Shown here piece by piece: positions 1 to 13,700 of a DNA stretch of 64,000 nucleotides. The position numbers and the translations under genes were made by a program. The notes under the pieces were generated by a model that did no database searches, was not told the DNA's origin, and worked only from the letters and a program-made list of their open reading frames with translations. The first letter of the stretch is position 1. Each line of letters begins with the position of its first letter. This stretch comes from Gordionus sp. m RMFG-2023 (lineage: Eukaryota > Nematomorpha > Gordioida > Chordodea > Parachordodidae), in NCBI RefSeq assembly GCF_954871325.1, contig NC_088776.1, positions 46,208,569-46,272,568 on the forward strand, written 5' to 3'.

Positions 1-1939
1 TACTCAGGACCGTCAAAAATGAAAAAGAAAAATCAGAGGGAAAATTGGCCAACCCGGGTAAACCTGGAAATCGCCATAAAACGGAGAAGAAGAAAAAGAA
101 TAAGAAAACAACATCGCACTAAATGTGTGAAAAAGTCTATGCGCTTTAAAAATTTGAAAAAGTGTACACGCTCATCAAAAAGTTTAGAAAAAATAATATT
201 CCTATTCTTCGATATTAAAGGAAGTAATCATCTATTATGGTAGTGATAAGATGGAGGTTAAATCTTTTCAAAAGCTAAAATAAATTAAAATTTCTTAAAT
301 AGAAACATTTTGGGTATTGGAATTTACAGAAACTTTCAGCCTTCCACATTACTGGAAAATAGATATTATAAATTATTATGACATATTAAGTACAATCAAC
401 ATTAACCATGTTAATTTGCGAAGTTGGATCTTTCTAATTAAAAGAAATAAGATTAAGTAATAAATATGTTAATTTTGAAACATTAACATAATTTAAAGTT
501 TCTTTTATTCATAACTATTAATTATACCATAATAAATAATACAGTAAAACATTATAAAATTAAAGTAAAATAATTAAAAGAAAAGGGTTAAAACGAAAAT
601 ACATTCAAAATAAAATACTTTCCCAAAAATTAGAAAGTGGTATAATTCACAAAATCTCAATTATATATCTTTTCTTAAATAATCATTTACATAGTCTGTT
701 AAATTAAATAATCTCGAAATAATTAGAATAAGCCATTTCTTTTTTGTTCAAAAGTACATCTGAAACAATTTGAATAAGATATTTCTTGTTTAACTGAATA
801 TTACATCAAACCAATCTCATCACGATTCTAACTCTTTCATCTTTGAAATCAAGTATAAATTTTTATTATATTTTAAACCAAAATTTATAATATTTTCGAT
901 TTACACTTAAAAAGGGGAAAATTGATTTATCCAAGATATTGGTTTACCAGTGAAATTTTAGAATCATTGACGAAATAAGAAAGAATGTTAGAATACAAAA
1001 AATAAAATTGAATCTCTACTAAACAACTCCCTAAAAAATTAAAACGTATAGATATTGATACTTTAGATTTTTTTTAATAAAAAAAAATTTCTGCATATTT
1101 TTTAAACAAAACAGTGGGCCTCGAGCTATACTAAAATATATCTACAATCGAAAAAACTAGAAATTTACCAAAACATGACTAAAGTTTTACAAATTATCCG
1201 AACAATAATACCAATAACTGTGGCAAGTGTAGAAGGGAATTTTTCAAAGTTAATACTAATAAGAGCCACTAGAGGTAAACCATGATCGATAAAAGATTAA
1301 CTAGGTTTTTGGTGTTTTATATTGAATCCAAATATAAATTTAGAGGAAATTGTCCAAGATTCGATTTTACAATAAAAGAAAACTTGATAAAATAATTATT
1401 TTAAAAAATAGTTATTATATCAAAAAATAAATTTTGGAGTTTGAAAGAAGGGACAAATAGAGGAGGGAAGCGTCTATATGGGGTTTTATATTCAACAGAT
1501 ATAGTTTTAGTTAAGTAAAATTTTAAAATAATCTAAGCACTAATATAATAGATTAAAATATCTTGGATTTGTCTCGTTGATCTTTTAAAGGAAAATGATC
1601 GTGATTCTTTTGCTATTTATTGATGAATCTTTCGATCCTTTTAAAAATTTATTTTTTTACAAATAAATAATTAAAATAACTTTTTATAATTGAATATAAC
1701 AAATTAATTTTAATTCTTTTCAGTAATTATAAAATCTTTCCGTGATTTATCCTCCACCGGAATTTCAAAATTTAATTTTCCATATTTTATTTTTTAATAT
1801 TTGTTTCATTACAATCTCATCTTAATTCTAAAACAAAATCATATTTACAGCAATTCAATGAAATAATGATTTAACATATTTTAATTTATGATTAAAAAGA
1901 ACTGATATAACTTCTTATTTATTCAAATCTTATTTATAG
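1..1939. other. neurexin intron or upstream sequence
   Basis: A+T-rich non-coding sequence ahead of the first exon I can assign. A lysine/arginine-rich open frame at 19-243 is not convincing as an exon: no family match and no clear splice borders. A hAT transposase relic lies inside at about 1105-1400. Earlier neurexin exons must lie to the left of the window. Confidence 0.5.
1105..1400 (+). mobile_element. hAT transposase C-terminal relic
   Basis: Around 1205-1395 the plus strand encodes IPITVASVEGNFSKLILIR, which matches the C-terminal dimerisation block of hAT transposases (family pattern IPVTVA-x-AERSFSKLKLIK), followed in another frame by RLTRFLVFYIESKY. The expected acidic/arginine pair (ER) is replaced by EG and the frame is broken, so this is a dead fragment sitting in a neurexin intron. 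No terminal repeats were found around it. Confidence 0.6.
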
Positions 1940-4900
1940 GAATTTATATGTATCGAATTAGTAGACGGGTTGATTAATTATGTTTTCAATTTCGGAGCTG
2001 GTCCACAGTTTCTAAAATCAAATACGCTGCATAGGCTAGACGATAACAATTGGCATGAAGTCACCATTTCAAAAACCACCGTTAACGATCATGTTTTGAT
2101 AGTAGATTTTTCGGTAGTTAAAACTATGTCTCAAGGTAAATTTATACTAAAGTAAATAAGATCCCTGCATCTCTATTTGTCATATTAGATACAAAATACG
2201 AATTTTTCGAGGGGAACAGCGGAACAATATATGTTGGTGGGGTTCCGGAGCAAATTCTTAATTTTCCACCTGGGCTTATAAAATCGAATGCAGGCTACCA
2301 GGGATGTTTAGCCTCTTTAAACATAAATGGTTGGGAACCAGATTTATTAGTTGATTCTCTTTTTAAATTCGAACCCCCTTTTCTGGAGCCTGGCTGCAAC
2401 GGACCTAAGGAACAATGCCTGCGGGGAATTCTAGTCAAGAGAGATTTATATTCAAAATTGTATTACTCCCATAAAATTGCTCATGAAAGTAATTTCTTTT
2501 TTTTGAAAATTATACAAATATTAAATGATATAAATATTTTATTATCCTTTACAAATATAATATTTTCTTAGATGATGTAAGTTATGATAATGAGAGTGAC
2601 TACAACTTAAAAGAGCATTATAGAAATAAAAAATTAATGAGGAAACGAAATATGCGAAGTCAACAATTGTGTCATAATGAGGGCAAATGTATACAACATT
2701 GGAACACATGGTCTTGCGATTGCAAGTTAACTGGGTATGATGGAGAGGATTGTTCTCAATACAGCAACGCATCATATAACTTTGGTGTAGGCCCTTCCAC
2801 ATCAATGCTCATATCTCACATCGCTTCATCCACGTTAAGAAGTGATTCAAATAAAGAAGAGAGTGGTATCATATCTTATTATTTTCCTACCTACGATCAA
2901 ACGGACTCAAAATCTGAATTTCTAGCCATCGGCTTCGCAACTTTACACCAGCAAGGTGAAATAATGAGCGTTAGAAGCTCGCAGAGTAATGATTATATCG
3001 ATCTTTCTATCATAAATGGAAACGTGAGACTCAAGACAGATTTAGGGATGGGAGAAAGAATTCTCACTGTTTATCCTTCTGTCCTCATTCATATTTTTAA
3101 TACAGAACCAAATTCTAGCTCAATCATCAAAAATTTCTCTATAAGTCACGCCTCATCTCTTTATTCCAATTCATTTGCCGATGGACGTTACCACGTGATA
3201 AACTATGAAAGGATAGATAATAACCTCACACTGTCTGTTGATCATAAATATATGATACATCGTTCATTTTCCGATTCACCAGCTAGGCGAGAGAATCCTC
3301 GTAAATTATTTGTCTAACTAACTAAATTAATTATTGAAATTTATTTATTTGTTTTTAAAAATATTTAATAATTTTTTTCAAAAAACAAAAATATATTAAG
3401 CGACTTTCGATAGTATAGCGGAAATATCTTTGGGGGGAAATTCAATCTATAACTCACATAAAAGAAAGAGGGATATTTACCATTTAGAACCCAATCAAAT
3501 TTTAAGATTTTATCCGAAAAATGGGAAATATTTAAAACGGCAAATATCGAGAACAGGAGGTGGCCATTTTAAAGGGATATTATCGGCAGCCTCATTTAAT
3601 GGGCTAATGATTCTCGATGAAGTCTTAAAGGGAAGTTCTAATACATTCGTTGAAGGACGTGTAGAAAAAGTGGTTTCTATGAAGGAAGAGTTGAAAAAAA
3701 TGGTAAAACCGTTGTCTCACACGAAGCCTATATATAAAATAAGACCTATTCAAGAATATAAGGTATATATATCAAGTTTTATTATTAAATTAACATCATT
3801 TTAAATAATTTTATTTATCTTTCTAAAATTGATATTTAAAATTCCAAATTATAAATTTGCATCATTGAATTTATGTTTAATTTAAGATTGATAAAAAATT
3901 TTTTTTTACCTATATTAGACATCTACATTGGACATGGAGTCAACAACATTAATTTCTGGTTATTTGCTGTGCACGGCGAAATCAAATTTTAATAATTGCT
4001 CTAACACCGATGACTCCAAAGGTATCATTATACCTGAATATAAAAGTTTATTTCATAATATATTTCATTTTTTTAAATAAAAAGATGAAGATAGATTGGT
4101 GACACCTTATTATCCTAGACTAATTCCAACAACAACCTCTAATATAAGTAAAAAAATTTAAAATGTTTTTTAGATTTTATATTCATATTTCTTATAAGAA
4201 TAATTTATTTAAAAAATATTAATCTTTTTCTATAGCTCATGATTCTTATTAATATTTGTGATTAGAAATAAACCTCATCGATGATGAAGATGGCCAGATG
4301 ATTAGGAATGATTGGTCAGGATCTGGTTATATAGATGAGAATATAAAATATAGAGAAAATCAAATGGATACACATTTTAATGTAAATTCAACTTTGTCTA
4401 CTTATCTACATCCACAATCGACAAAGAACACAAATAATTTGGAAGATACTATGTCTAGGGACGGTTTATCTTATTTATCGACAATTTATAATTATCCAAG
4501 CAATATAATTGTGAATTCAACCATATATACCAGCATAAAACCTGGCTTTCATAAAGATAACCTAAAAAACAACATTACAAAAAAGCCATATTTTAAGGTT
4601 TCAAACGTGTTCTTCAATAAACGGAGAACCAAAATTTTTATAATTGTGTGTTCGTTAATAGCAATTTTATTGGTGATACTTTGTTGTATAGCCCTGTGTT
4701 GTTGTATAGGCACGATCAACAGAAGGCGTAAAACGAAGAAATCACAAGGTCAGAAAAATGTGCAAAAGTTGGATAATAAAAAACTTGACAATTATGTCGT
4801 AGAGAACAAATGTTCGGTAAAAAATCACAAATTAAATGGTGAAAAAGTCCTTATCACAAATACTACCATTAACTACACAACCAATCCCATCAAAGTTACA

Positions 4901-5596
4901 GAAAATGTGCTGTCATTTAGTAATCCATTTTTGCAATACAACCCTGTAATCTCGGATACAAATGACAACAGTCGTTTAGATGTTAATTTTAAAGCCAAAG
5001 GATTGGATTCGTTAAATTCCTCTAAAAAGGGAGGTAAAATAAAAATGATATTTAGCAAATCCGAAGAGCGGGGAGCTGTTTACCAAAACTTGACAACACA
5101 GGACGAAGATTATGAAACGGAGGAAATTGATAGTTGTTACAACACGCTGTCGCACACTGAAGCTAACGAGGATGGAGCTCTAGTTAACCCTTCACACAAC
5201 TTTCTTTCCCCCAAACCTTTATCTAATGCTGGTGGAAAGGATGACTTAATAAGTTTCGCTCCAGGGTCCATGATCAAAAATCATTTGTCAATAGTAACTA
5301 GAGGACATCAACAACCTATAAAATGCTTGACACCCCCCATTATTTATCACGGTTTAGACCCATTAAGAAATGGTGGAGCTACCCTTAATCATAAATATGC
5401 CCTCGAACAATTCCAAAACGGTTGTCACACGCTACCTCATGTTAATAATCATTACAATAACGGGAACAAAAATAGACTGGACAATACCTTTGATGAAGTA
5501 AATTACGTTTCCATAAATAAAATCAAAATGGGAGAAAAAATAGCGCCCTCAGCTATAAATCCTTCAGATAAGCCTATGAAGGAATGGTATGTGTGA
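1940..5596 (+). CDS. NRXN: neurexin, 3' part (seven exons)
   Basis: Presynaptic single-pass adhesion receptor. Exons by GT-AG borders and frame: 1940-2135, 2189-2488, 2572-3300, 3419-3762, 3919-4021, 4085-4147, 4266-5596; phases agree throughout and give 1021 residues (5' end outside the window). Exons 1-2 hold the second half of a laminin-G domain (GTIYVGGVPE, GYQGCLASLNI). Exon 3 opens with a basic linker, then an EGF-like module with five of the usual six cysteines (CHNEGKC, SCDC, GEDC), then the last laminin-G domain, finished in exon 4 by FKGILSAASFNGLMIL. Exons 5-7 form a Ser/Thr/Asn-rich stalk. A membrane segment (IFIIVCSLIAILLVILCC) lies near 4636-4690, followed by RRRK and a tail of about 295 residues. 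The protein ends EWYV, like the PDZ-binding EYYV of neurexins. The long tail and the missing EGF cysteine are unusual. Caspr-type proteins are the alternative, but the tail end favours neurexin. Confidence 0.9.
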
Positions 5597-5677
5597 CTAT
5601 ATAATTTATTATATAGAAAATTAACAATATTAAAATGTCACGATATTAATAACTATTGCGAATTCGTAATGAAACTC

Positions 5678-5683
5678 AATAAA
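5678..5683 (+). other. poly(A) signal of the neurexin gene
   Basis: Canonical AATAAA 82 bp after the neurexin stop codon; first such hexamer downstream. Confidence 0.5.
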
Positions 5684-6658
5684 TTAAATAGAAGAAGCTA
5701 AAAAAAAATAATATTCATAATTATAAAGTTCTTCCTATGTTCCACATTTTTTGATATTTTAATTAAAACATGCATTTATAAATTTGGACAATAAAATTAG
5801 TTAATAAATTGACATGTAAAATATTATAAATTTAGCAATAAACAAATATAAACCACTCATCCTAAAAAAAATATAAATATATAAAAGTAAATTGGATATT
5901 AATTTAGTTTTTTTTATAAATTGTTTATATATTTAATACAATATATCAAATTCAACAGATTTAAATTCTTTTTAATTTGCGTACATTATTTATAAAATGT
6001 TCTGTATATTTATAAAAAAATATGGCATATTTTCTAGCAGTTACAATTTATTACATATATATTTCAATATAAACTAATCTCAATATAAGGTTAATGTGAT
6101 ATTTTATTAAATAAATAACCATACATCGAGGAATTTGTTTATAAGGGGATTCCTAGGCCTTCGCATGATATAATATTACATCCATCCTCGCAAGATGATA
6201 TATCGAATTTTAGCTTTATTTTTTAAAATAAATTACAGAAATTTAATTCATAAAAGTCAGTTAGTTATATATATGGAGAATAATTTATCAATGGGTCATT
6301 GTCAAATCGATCACGATTATCTGGAAATAGGATTTGACTAATGTAACGTAAATAAGGCAGTGGTTAAATTTTAGCATTCAAGCCCTTATATTTTTGGAAA
6401 TATTAAGGGCCAAAGAAAAATGACCTATTTTTAAACTTATCAATTGTGGTTCAATTAAAGATTCACTAATAACTACAAATTATAAATAATAATTATATCT
6501 AATGAAGTGTATACATTCTTTTAATTTTGACGTTCATTTAACACTCCATTGGTTATTCTTGTAAAAAATAATAAATTTCTCTGATTTTTATATACATATA
6601 AATATTGGAATGCCCAGGGATCCTAGTTAAGAGCCTGGTATAATTGTAGAAGGGTATT
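5684..6658. other. intergenic, A+T-rich
   Basis: No reading frame, RNA gene or repeat with clear ends was seen between the neurexin poly(A) signal and the next transposon. Confidence 0.5.
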
Positions 6659-7491
6659 CGTTCGGATAGTGTTGTTAAAAAGTCGAGTTCTTACGACTTG
6701 GGACTCGAGTCGTAAAAAACGGCTCCGTCTCAAGCCGATCAAGGAGCCGAATGAGCCAACTCACTTAGTCAGCGCATGTAGTCGGCTCGTCTATTCGACT
6801 CGTTGGGTTTGCTCAATTTTTTTTGTTTTTTTTATAAAATCTGGTAAATTGCTAAATTTGGGGAAACTGATTAATGTGAACAAAATTATAATAAGAATAT
6901 GTTGTTTTTAAAGTTTTTTGAATTTTTTTGGCATAAATGGGCTAAAATAAGCATTGCTAACATGTTTAAATAAAATTCTTTTGTATTTTTAAAAATAATT
7001 TATAAATTTAGGTTCATTTCTTTAATAATTCTTTACGTTTTTTTTCATTATACTAATATTCTTTTTATGATTTTTTCATTATAATCTTTTACATGCATTT
7101 TTAACCTTTTCAATCTCGTCATTTTAATTTTTTGACCTTTTCTCAATTTTTTTCTTCTCATTTTTGATAATTATTTTTGCTAGTTTAGTTCATTACAAAA
7201 TCCTAGTACATATAATTTTGTTTATTAAAGACCATTTAGTTAAAACATCTAATTTATATCTGACTTTGATCAAACTAATTTATTACTTTATATAATCTAT
7301 TTATAAAATAACCTACACTATATATTATAATAATGTACAAAAATAACTCGAATTAAAATCCATGGAAATATAAAAAAAAAAATAATTTTATTTAGTCTGT
7401 CTTCCTCTCCTATTGTTTTTAAATAATAATAATTTTCTAATGCGTTTTGAAAATAAGAATTTAAAAATGATTATATTTTATTAATTTAAAT

Positions 7492-7530
7492 ATCGTTTGG
7501 TATTACTACAGTTAAGGTAAACCAAACGAT
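7492..7530. repeat. 10-bp stem hairpin in element centre
   Basis: ATCGTTTGGT (7492-7501) and ACCAAACGAT (7521-7530) are perfect inverse copies separated by 19 bases, at the middle of the foldback element. Confidence 0.7.
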
Positions 7531-7968
7531 TAATTAATAATTTAGCAATTGTAATTATATTGTCTGCCAAAAACATTAAATATAATTTTAAAAATTTTTT
7601 ATCAAAAATGAGAAGAAGAAAATTGAAAAGAGGTCAAAAAAATAAAGATTAAAAATGACGAGATTGAAAAGGTTAAAAATGTATGTAAAAGATTACAATG
7701 AAAAAAACATTAAAAGAATATTATCTGTAACGTAAAGAATTGTTAAAAAAATGGACCTAAATTTATAAATTGAAGAAAAATAAATTGAAAAATAAAAGTA
7801 AAAAAAATCGCAAAAAGTTAGAAATAAATTGAGAAAAGCTACAGTAAGAAAACAAACGTAAAGAAATCGCAAAAATTTAGAAATAAATTAAAAAGGAATA
7901 ACTCAAACAAATAAAAGTTTAAAAAAAATACGATTTTCTTTTTTTGAATGGGAACCCCTGTATCTAGA

Positions 7969-8540
7969 GTACATCTTCGCTAAAATTTTATTTAAACATG
8001 TTAGCGATGCTTATTTTAGCCCATTTACGTCAAAAAAATTCGAAAAACTTTAAAAACAACGATTATGAAAATTGTCACTTATTGAGGGGACATCTTCACT
8101 AAAATTTTATTTAAACATGTTAGCAATGCTTATTTTAGCCCATTTACGTCTTAAAAATTCGAAAAACTTTAAAAACAACGATTATGACAATTGTCACTTA
8201 TCGAGGGTACATCTTCACTAAAATTTTATTTAAACATGTTAGCAATGCTTATTTTAGCCCATTTACGTCAAAAAACTTTAAAAACAACGAATTCACTTAT
8301 CATGGGTACATCTTCACTAAAATTTCATTTAAACATGTTGGCAATGCTTATTTTAGTCCATTTACGTCAAAAAATTTGAAAAACTTTAAAAACAACGATT
8401 ATGACAATTGCCACTTATCAAGGGTACATCTTCACTAAAATTTTATTTAAACATGTTAGCAATGCTTATTTTAGCCAATTTATGCCAAAAAAATTCGAAA
8501 AACTTTAAAAACAACATATTCTTATTATAATTTTGTTTAC
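7969..8540 (+). repeat. tandem repeat, about 118-bp unit, 4-5 copies
   Basis: Units begin with GTACATCTTCACTAAAATTT or a near copy at 7969, 8089, 8207, 8306 and 8424 (spacings 120, 118, 99 and 118). The single matching unit in the left arm (inverted, about 6912-6985) shows that the array grew in one arm only. Confidence 0.9.
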
Positions 8541-8759
8541 ATTAATCAGTTTCCCAAAATTTAGCAATTTACCAGATTTTATAAAAAAAACAAAAAAAAT
8601 GAGCAAACCCAACGAGTTAAATACACGAGCCGACTAAGGGAGCCGACCAATGCGGCTCATTTAGTCGACTCGAGACAAATGCGTTTTTTCGACTAGAAAC
8701 TAGGCTCGAGTCGCAGCTAAGTCGATTCGGCTTAACCGTTTAACAACACTACGCTCGGA

Positions 8760-10713
8760 ATATATAGATATCGAAAACAGTGACTATGAATTCTTTAATT
8801 TCTTCTATATATAAAGATTCCATCCAAATTAATAATAACGGATATATTTGGCAGAATTAATTTGACAACAAAAAATTATATCATTATCCATAATAACCCT
8901 GTTTAAATTTTAGATCACTCTTTTTAAAAAATGCGAAACAATTCAAGTTTATAAAATTAATATATATACTATTCATATTCTAAAAAAATGAAAACCAAAT
9001 CTAGTTTTTAAAATCTACTTGAGATAAATATTTTTAACCTAAAGAACTATAAATTTAATCACTGCGTTAACCTTTCGGAATATAATCACACAATCTCTCT
9101 AGTCATGTCTACTTTTATATTCAGATCAGACCAAATCTGAAAAATAGGTCTGATATAGAACTATTCATTGCAGTTGTTAAAAAAATACTTTTTATAAAAA
9201 TGTATCCAGATGAGGTACATATATACAGGGTTAACAAAAATCTACGAGCATTTGAAGATTTTTTCAACCAAAATTCTGAGCAAAAAATCTTTGAACATAA
9301 TTTCGTAAAAATCAAAAAAAAATTTTTACAAAAAAACATTTTCATTCTAAAATCTTCCTTGGGCATGCTCTAAAATATTTTTACAAAAAAATCTTCATAT
9401 TTTTTATCTTTAAAAGAGCAAGGATCTTTGCAAGTTTTTGAATTTTGAGCAAATGTTAAATCAGGTATACACAATATGGTATATTTATATACTTTGGCAA
9501 CCCTGATTCGTTATAGAAAAATAAATTGAAAATTCTTTTTATATAAGACTTATTTTTTTAATAGTCTTATCCGTCCAATTTTCCTGTCGGTCATATTTTT
9601 GAGGACTCATTTCCATCATATATAGATATTTATATTTTTAATAATAAAGTTTTCTATACACCTTAGGTGTTAAAAATGATCATATATTTAATGAAAATTA
9701 AATTATTCTATCAAGAAGATTTCACTTTTAATTATTATTTAAATTTAAATATATAATTCAAAAAATTATAAATTTGGTTCACTCTGGGTCCCTGAGTTTT
9801 TCACAAATCAATTATTACAAAAATTAACCGATGTTTTTTAAAGGAGGAATTTTACATGACTAATATTGTACCAACAAATTACTAATAAAATTATTTAATT
9901 TATAACGTGATTTAAATCAAATCGGTATTTTTCATGCTCTGATTCAAAGTGGTAGTTTTTTTATAAGAATTAAATTTGGCAATCTTAATTTAAGATAATA
10001 TATTGCGAAACTTTATATTAGTTTTTCACAATTATATTCACTATAATAGATCTACGAGCTTTATAAGGTTCGAGTTTTTGCAGCAAAAAAAGAAGTATAA
10101 TAATTATTACAGATCACATGAGTTTTAAGATAAAATGTTTAGTCAATTCATTTACTAATAACTTCATATATTAAACTCTTTTTGGTGAAAGAAGAAAATT
10201 ATCTCCATTAAGCAGATTGCCAACCTTAATATTAAACTATCATATATAGAGCTACAAAAGGACATAATCAAAACTTTTACATGGTTCAAGTTGCAAATTT
10301 TTTATAGATAATCATGGGATCTTTATGTAAGAATATTTAATTAATATAGTGGCGAAATTACAATTTTAAATTTCTAAACATTAGAAATATTTTTAACATA
10401 TCAAATATCAAATGAAAAACTTTAAAACAGGGAATGTATAATACTGGTAATATTTATGAAATCTCAATTTTTTAGTGATATTTTTTAAAAAACTAAATTG
10501 AAATGTAATCATTTCAGCTAAAGATTATTATCACATTGATATTTGAGATTTCGAGGATAAATAAGAAAATATTCCCAATTTTTAGCGATTTAGAATCTAT
10601 ACCAAAAAAACAAAATATCAGAGATACAAAGATAATTAATGTGATTCGGTGAAATCAGATAAAATAAAATTGAGTTTCGAAAATTCAAAAATTTAAATCG
10701 TATCTTAAAAATG
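8760..10713. other. intergenic, A+T-rich
   Basis: No supported gene. A possible small MITE is listed separately at 9227-9507. The rest, between the foldback element and the RTCA stop codon, shows only low-complexity A/T runs. Confidence 0.45.
9227..9507. mobile_element. possible short MITE
   Basis: CAGGGTTAAC at the left and the inverse of CAGGGTTGCC at the right bracket about 280 bp of partly self-complementary sequence. No convincing target duplication was seen, so the call rests on the ends alone. Confidence 0.3.
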
Positions 10714-13700
10714 TTAGGTGTCCATCCGATTATTAAAATCATGCCATAATGATTTATTTATATTTACATCGGGCAACATCTTTTCTATTACGTAAATCAC
10801 GCTTTCAGTGTGTAATGTTATGGGTCCAGTTTTAATCGATGATTTTCCTTTTGCAACTGCCATGAATAATATAAGCTATATAAATAATAATAAATAATTA
10901 TACAAAAAATAAATTAGGAAATAAAATAATTATGAGGTAAAAGTTGAAGTTTATATGCAAGTCAATACACATTCCAGTATATAAATTTTAAATGATCAAA
11001 TTGTCTGAAATTTATGGGATAGGTTATTTAATTATACACAAACAGGAATACATTTTATAAAAAAATTTAATTTTTCCTAATTTTTTTAAAAGCAAGAACT
11101 TTTAACGAATGATTCATTCTGCTATTTACCCAAGTTTAGTGATCTGCATCGGGCCTAATTAAAAAATTTGTCCTGCCCGGCGTGAAAATTTTTTTTTGTC
11201 CCGAAAAGCCCAACACGAAATAAAAATAAAGATTATATGTCCGCCAGACCCTACCTGAATTTATTTAAATATAGAAAAATTAAAAAAATTTTATTGTAAA
11301 AAAAAATATTAGCGTCTTATTTCTGAATATTAAAAAATATCAATTTGTTTCACAAAATTTAATGATATCTTATTTAAAAATTTAAGCCCGACCCGGCCGA
11401 ATTTATTTTAAAAGATATAAGGCCCGACCCAGACCAACCAAAATTTTTAGAAAGGTTTCGGGCCGGGCGGTGATTTGCAGATCTCTATAACTTTAAATAT
11501 TTTATTTTACCGCGTTTTCTTTCAAAAATTTTATGAATCCTATTTTACCGGAAATGTAGCCTAGCATTGTGTAGAATACATACCCTATAAAATTCGCAAA
11601 CGCATATTGTGACTAAGACAATAAGCGTATTGACTGTATCTAGTGTTGTTAAACGGCTCAATTTGAGCCTATTTTTAAAAACGGCTAACTCAAAATTTTA
11701 TCCAGAAAAATATTATGCAGGCCTAAAGATTTTGCTCATAGATGGCACATATTGAGCATCTATTGGCCAAATCTCGACGCTTAGGCAATATTTTCCGGAC
11801 TATAATGTTGAGTTAGCCGTTTTTAAAAATCGGCTCAAATCTAGTCGTTTAACAACACTAACTGTATCATATACATTATTTAAATTTTAATAATCAGTAA
11901 ATTTTATAACTTGATCTTGGGTATATTCGTCCACGCATCCATTATGGTTCAAATTTTCCAAAAGCTTTTCGCAAGCTGACATGGCTACATCTCGAGCTTT
12001 AACCCCTACCACAATCATGTAACATAAAAATTATAATAGGCCATGAATTGTTATGATGACGTACCTCTTTTTCCGAGAGCGGAGCCAGATATGAGGCAAT
12101 CATATTCCGATCTAGCTATCAAACTATTTTTTTGATTTGCAATAATTTTAAATATTATTTTGAAGAAAATCAAGTATTTTGTGAACAAATTCTTTAATAT
12201 ATATCAGAGACCTGCAGATGACAAAATCTTAGGCCCGGATTTATTTCTTTTTTTATTATTTTATTGCCGGAAATTTTTCAAATTTTGTTATTTTAATAAA
12301 TTTTTGCTATATTTTGAATATTGTTTCAAAGGAAAAATTGAAAATATGGACAATAATAAATGAATACTAATTAAATTATATAATTTCCCAATTTTTCTAG
12401 TTAAGTCAGCCCGGCCCGGATTTTGAAATCCGGGTTTTTTTTTAAATTACGCAGGGATCCGAATCGTAACGAATATCGATTCTGATATTCATAACTGTAC
12501 AGAATTCAGGTTCGGTTTGTACAAAACACAGTTCGGTTTGAATATTTAAAACCTGATATGAATCCTTTCCAAAACGATTTGTATATTTAAGCATAATTTT
12601 TTTTAAATTTTAAAACTAAAACCCCGTTTAATTTTATTATTATTGCACATATAAACAAATATTCCCAAATTATAAAAAAATAAACAGTATTTATAAATGA
12701 TATGTTCTCTAGAAAAAATAAATTACATGGTTGGGAACACTATAAGCTAACTTGGGTAACTGTAAAAATCAGAGTTATATATTTGCTCAAAATTAAAAAC
12801 CCTTCGATAATTTGCATATTTTTTTTCATAAAATTTTTGAACAAGGTAATCTTTAAAGATCACAAATTTTGAAGATGGTAAAAATTTAAATTGTAATTTT
12901 ATTTATATTGGGAGGTTCAAATTTAGTAAATTTTTATAATTTTTTTTAATTTGAAGGAAATGGATTATAACTTAAATTGTAAACATGTTAAATTCAGAGT
13001 TGTTAAACCATACTATTAAAAGTAACGCACTACCCCTATCGCTATTTATCAAAAAAAGTAGCGCGCTATTAGCTACCATTTTTTAAATGTAACTTTGGCT
13101 ACTTTTTATAAAAATTTAGATGCTTATAATGTAATTGTATAGTTTCATAAAAATCAACATTTATATATTTAAATATAGTTAGTTATTGATTATAAAAAAT
13201 TTATGTAATAAAAATAATTATTTATGGTAATATTTATTTTGTTGCATTTTAATAATAAAATTATTTCTATACTATCATCCCCAAGTCAAGAGCGACGATC
13301 AGAAAATATAAGTTTCGCGTTAATAAATAATCTCTCAGCACCAACACTTAAGGGCAAGGTTGTATTTAATTTTATATACATATTTTTAATATAAGAAAAA
13401 TTATCAAAAATACTCTTTTAGTATTTTTAAATTTAAAAAACGCGTCTAGGAAATTTTCTATTATATTAGTATCATTTATTTTTAAAAAAACTTTCAGTGG
13501 AAGTCTTTTTTATGGTTCTAACTAGGGCATCTTTGTCTGCCATCTGATTAGTATCTGACGACAAGTACCAGGGGATAGAGTTTTAATCATCATGGAATGA
13601 TGGATTTTCCAATGAATTGGCTGAGCTGTTTCAATTATAAAATAGACAATAACTTTATCAGCCTGTTTCTGAGAAATATTGGCATGTGCAATATTATTAA

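Larger units (their letters stand above)
6667..8751. mobile_element. foldback hAT-like element, 2.1 kb
   Basis: Ends are TAGTGTTGTTAAA and its inverse TTTAACAACACTA. Flanking 8-mers CGTTCGGA (6659-6666) and CGCTCGGA (8752-8759) match at 7 of 8 positions, the size hAT elements duplicate. The terminal inverted repeat is long: 6667-6985 pairs with about 8435-8751, and an inner pair, about 7010-7165 with 7595-7745, continues the fold. The centre (about 7170-7590) is unique. No transposase is encoded, so it depends on a partner. The right arm is longer because a unit of about 118 bp has been tandemly amplified (7969-8540). The same terminal 13-mer bounds the short MITE at 11641-11860. Confidence 0.85.

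Noticed and set aside
19-243. Basic open frame of 74 codons at the window start
   Set aside because: Low-complexity Lys/Arg-rich translation, no recognised family and no clear link to the neurexin frame.
8184-8438. Repetitive plus-strand open frames with FTKISFKHVGNAYFSPFTS-type repeats
   Set aside because: They are translations of the 118-bp tandem repeat in a coding-free foldback element.
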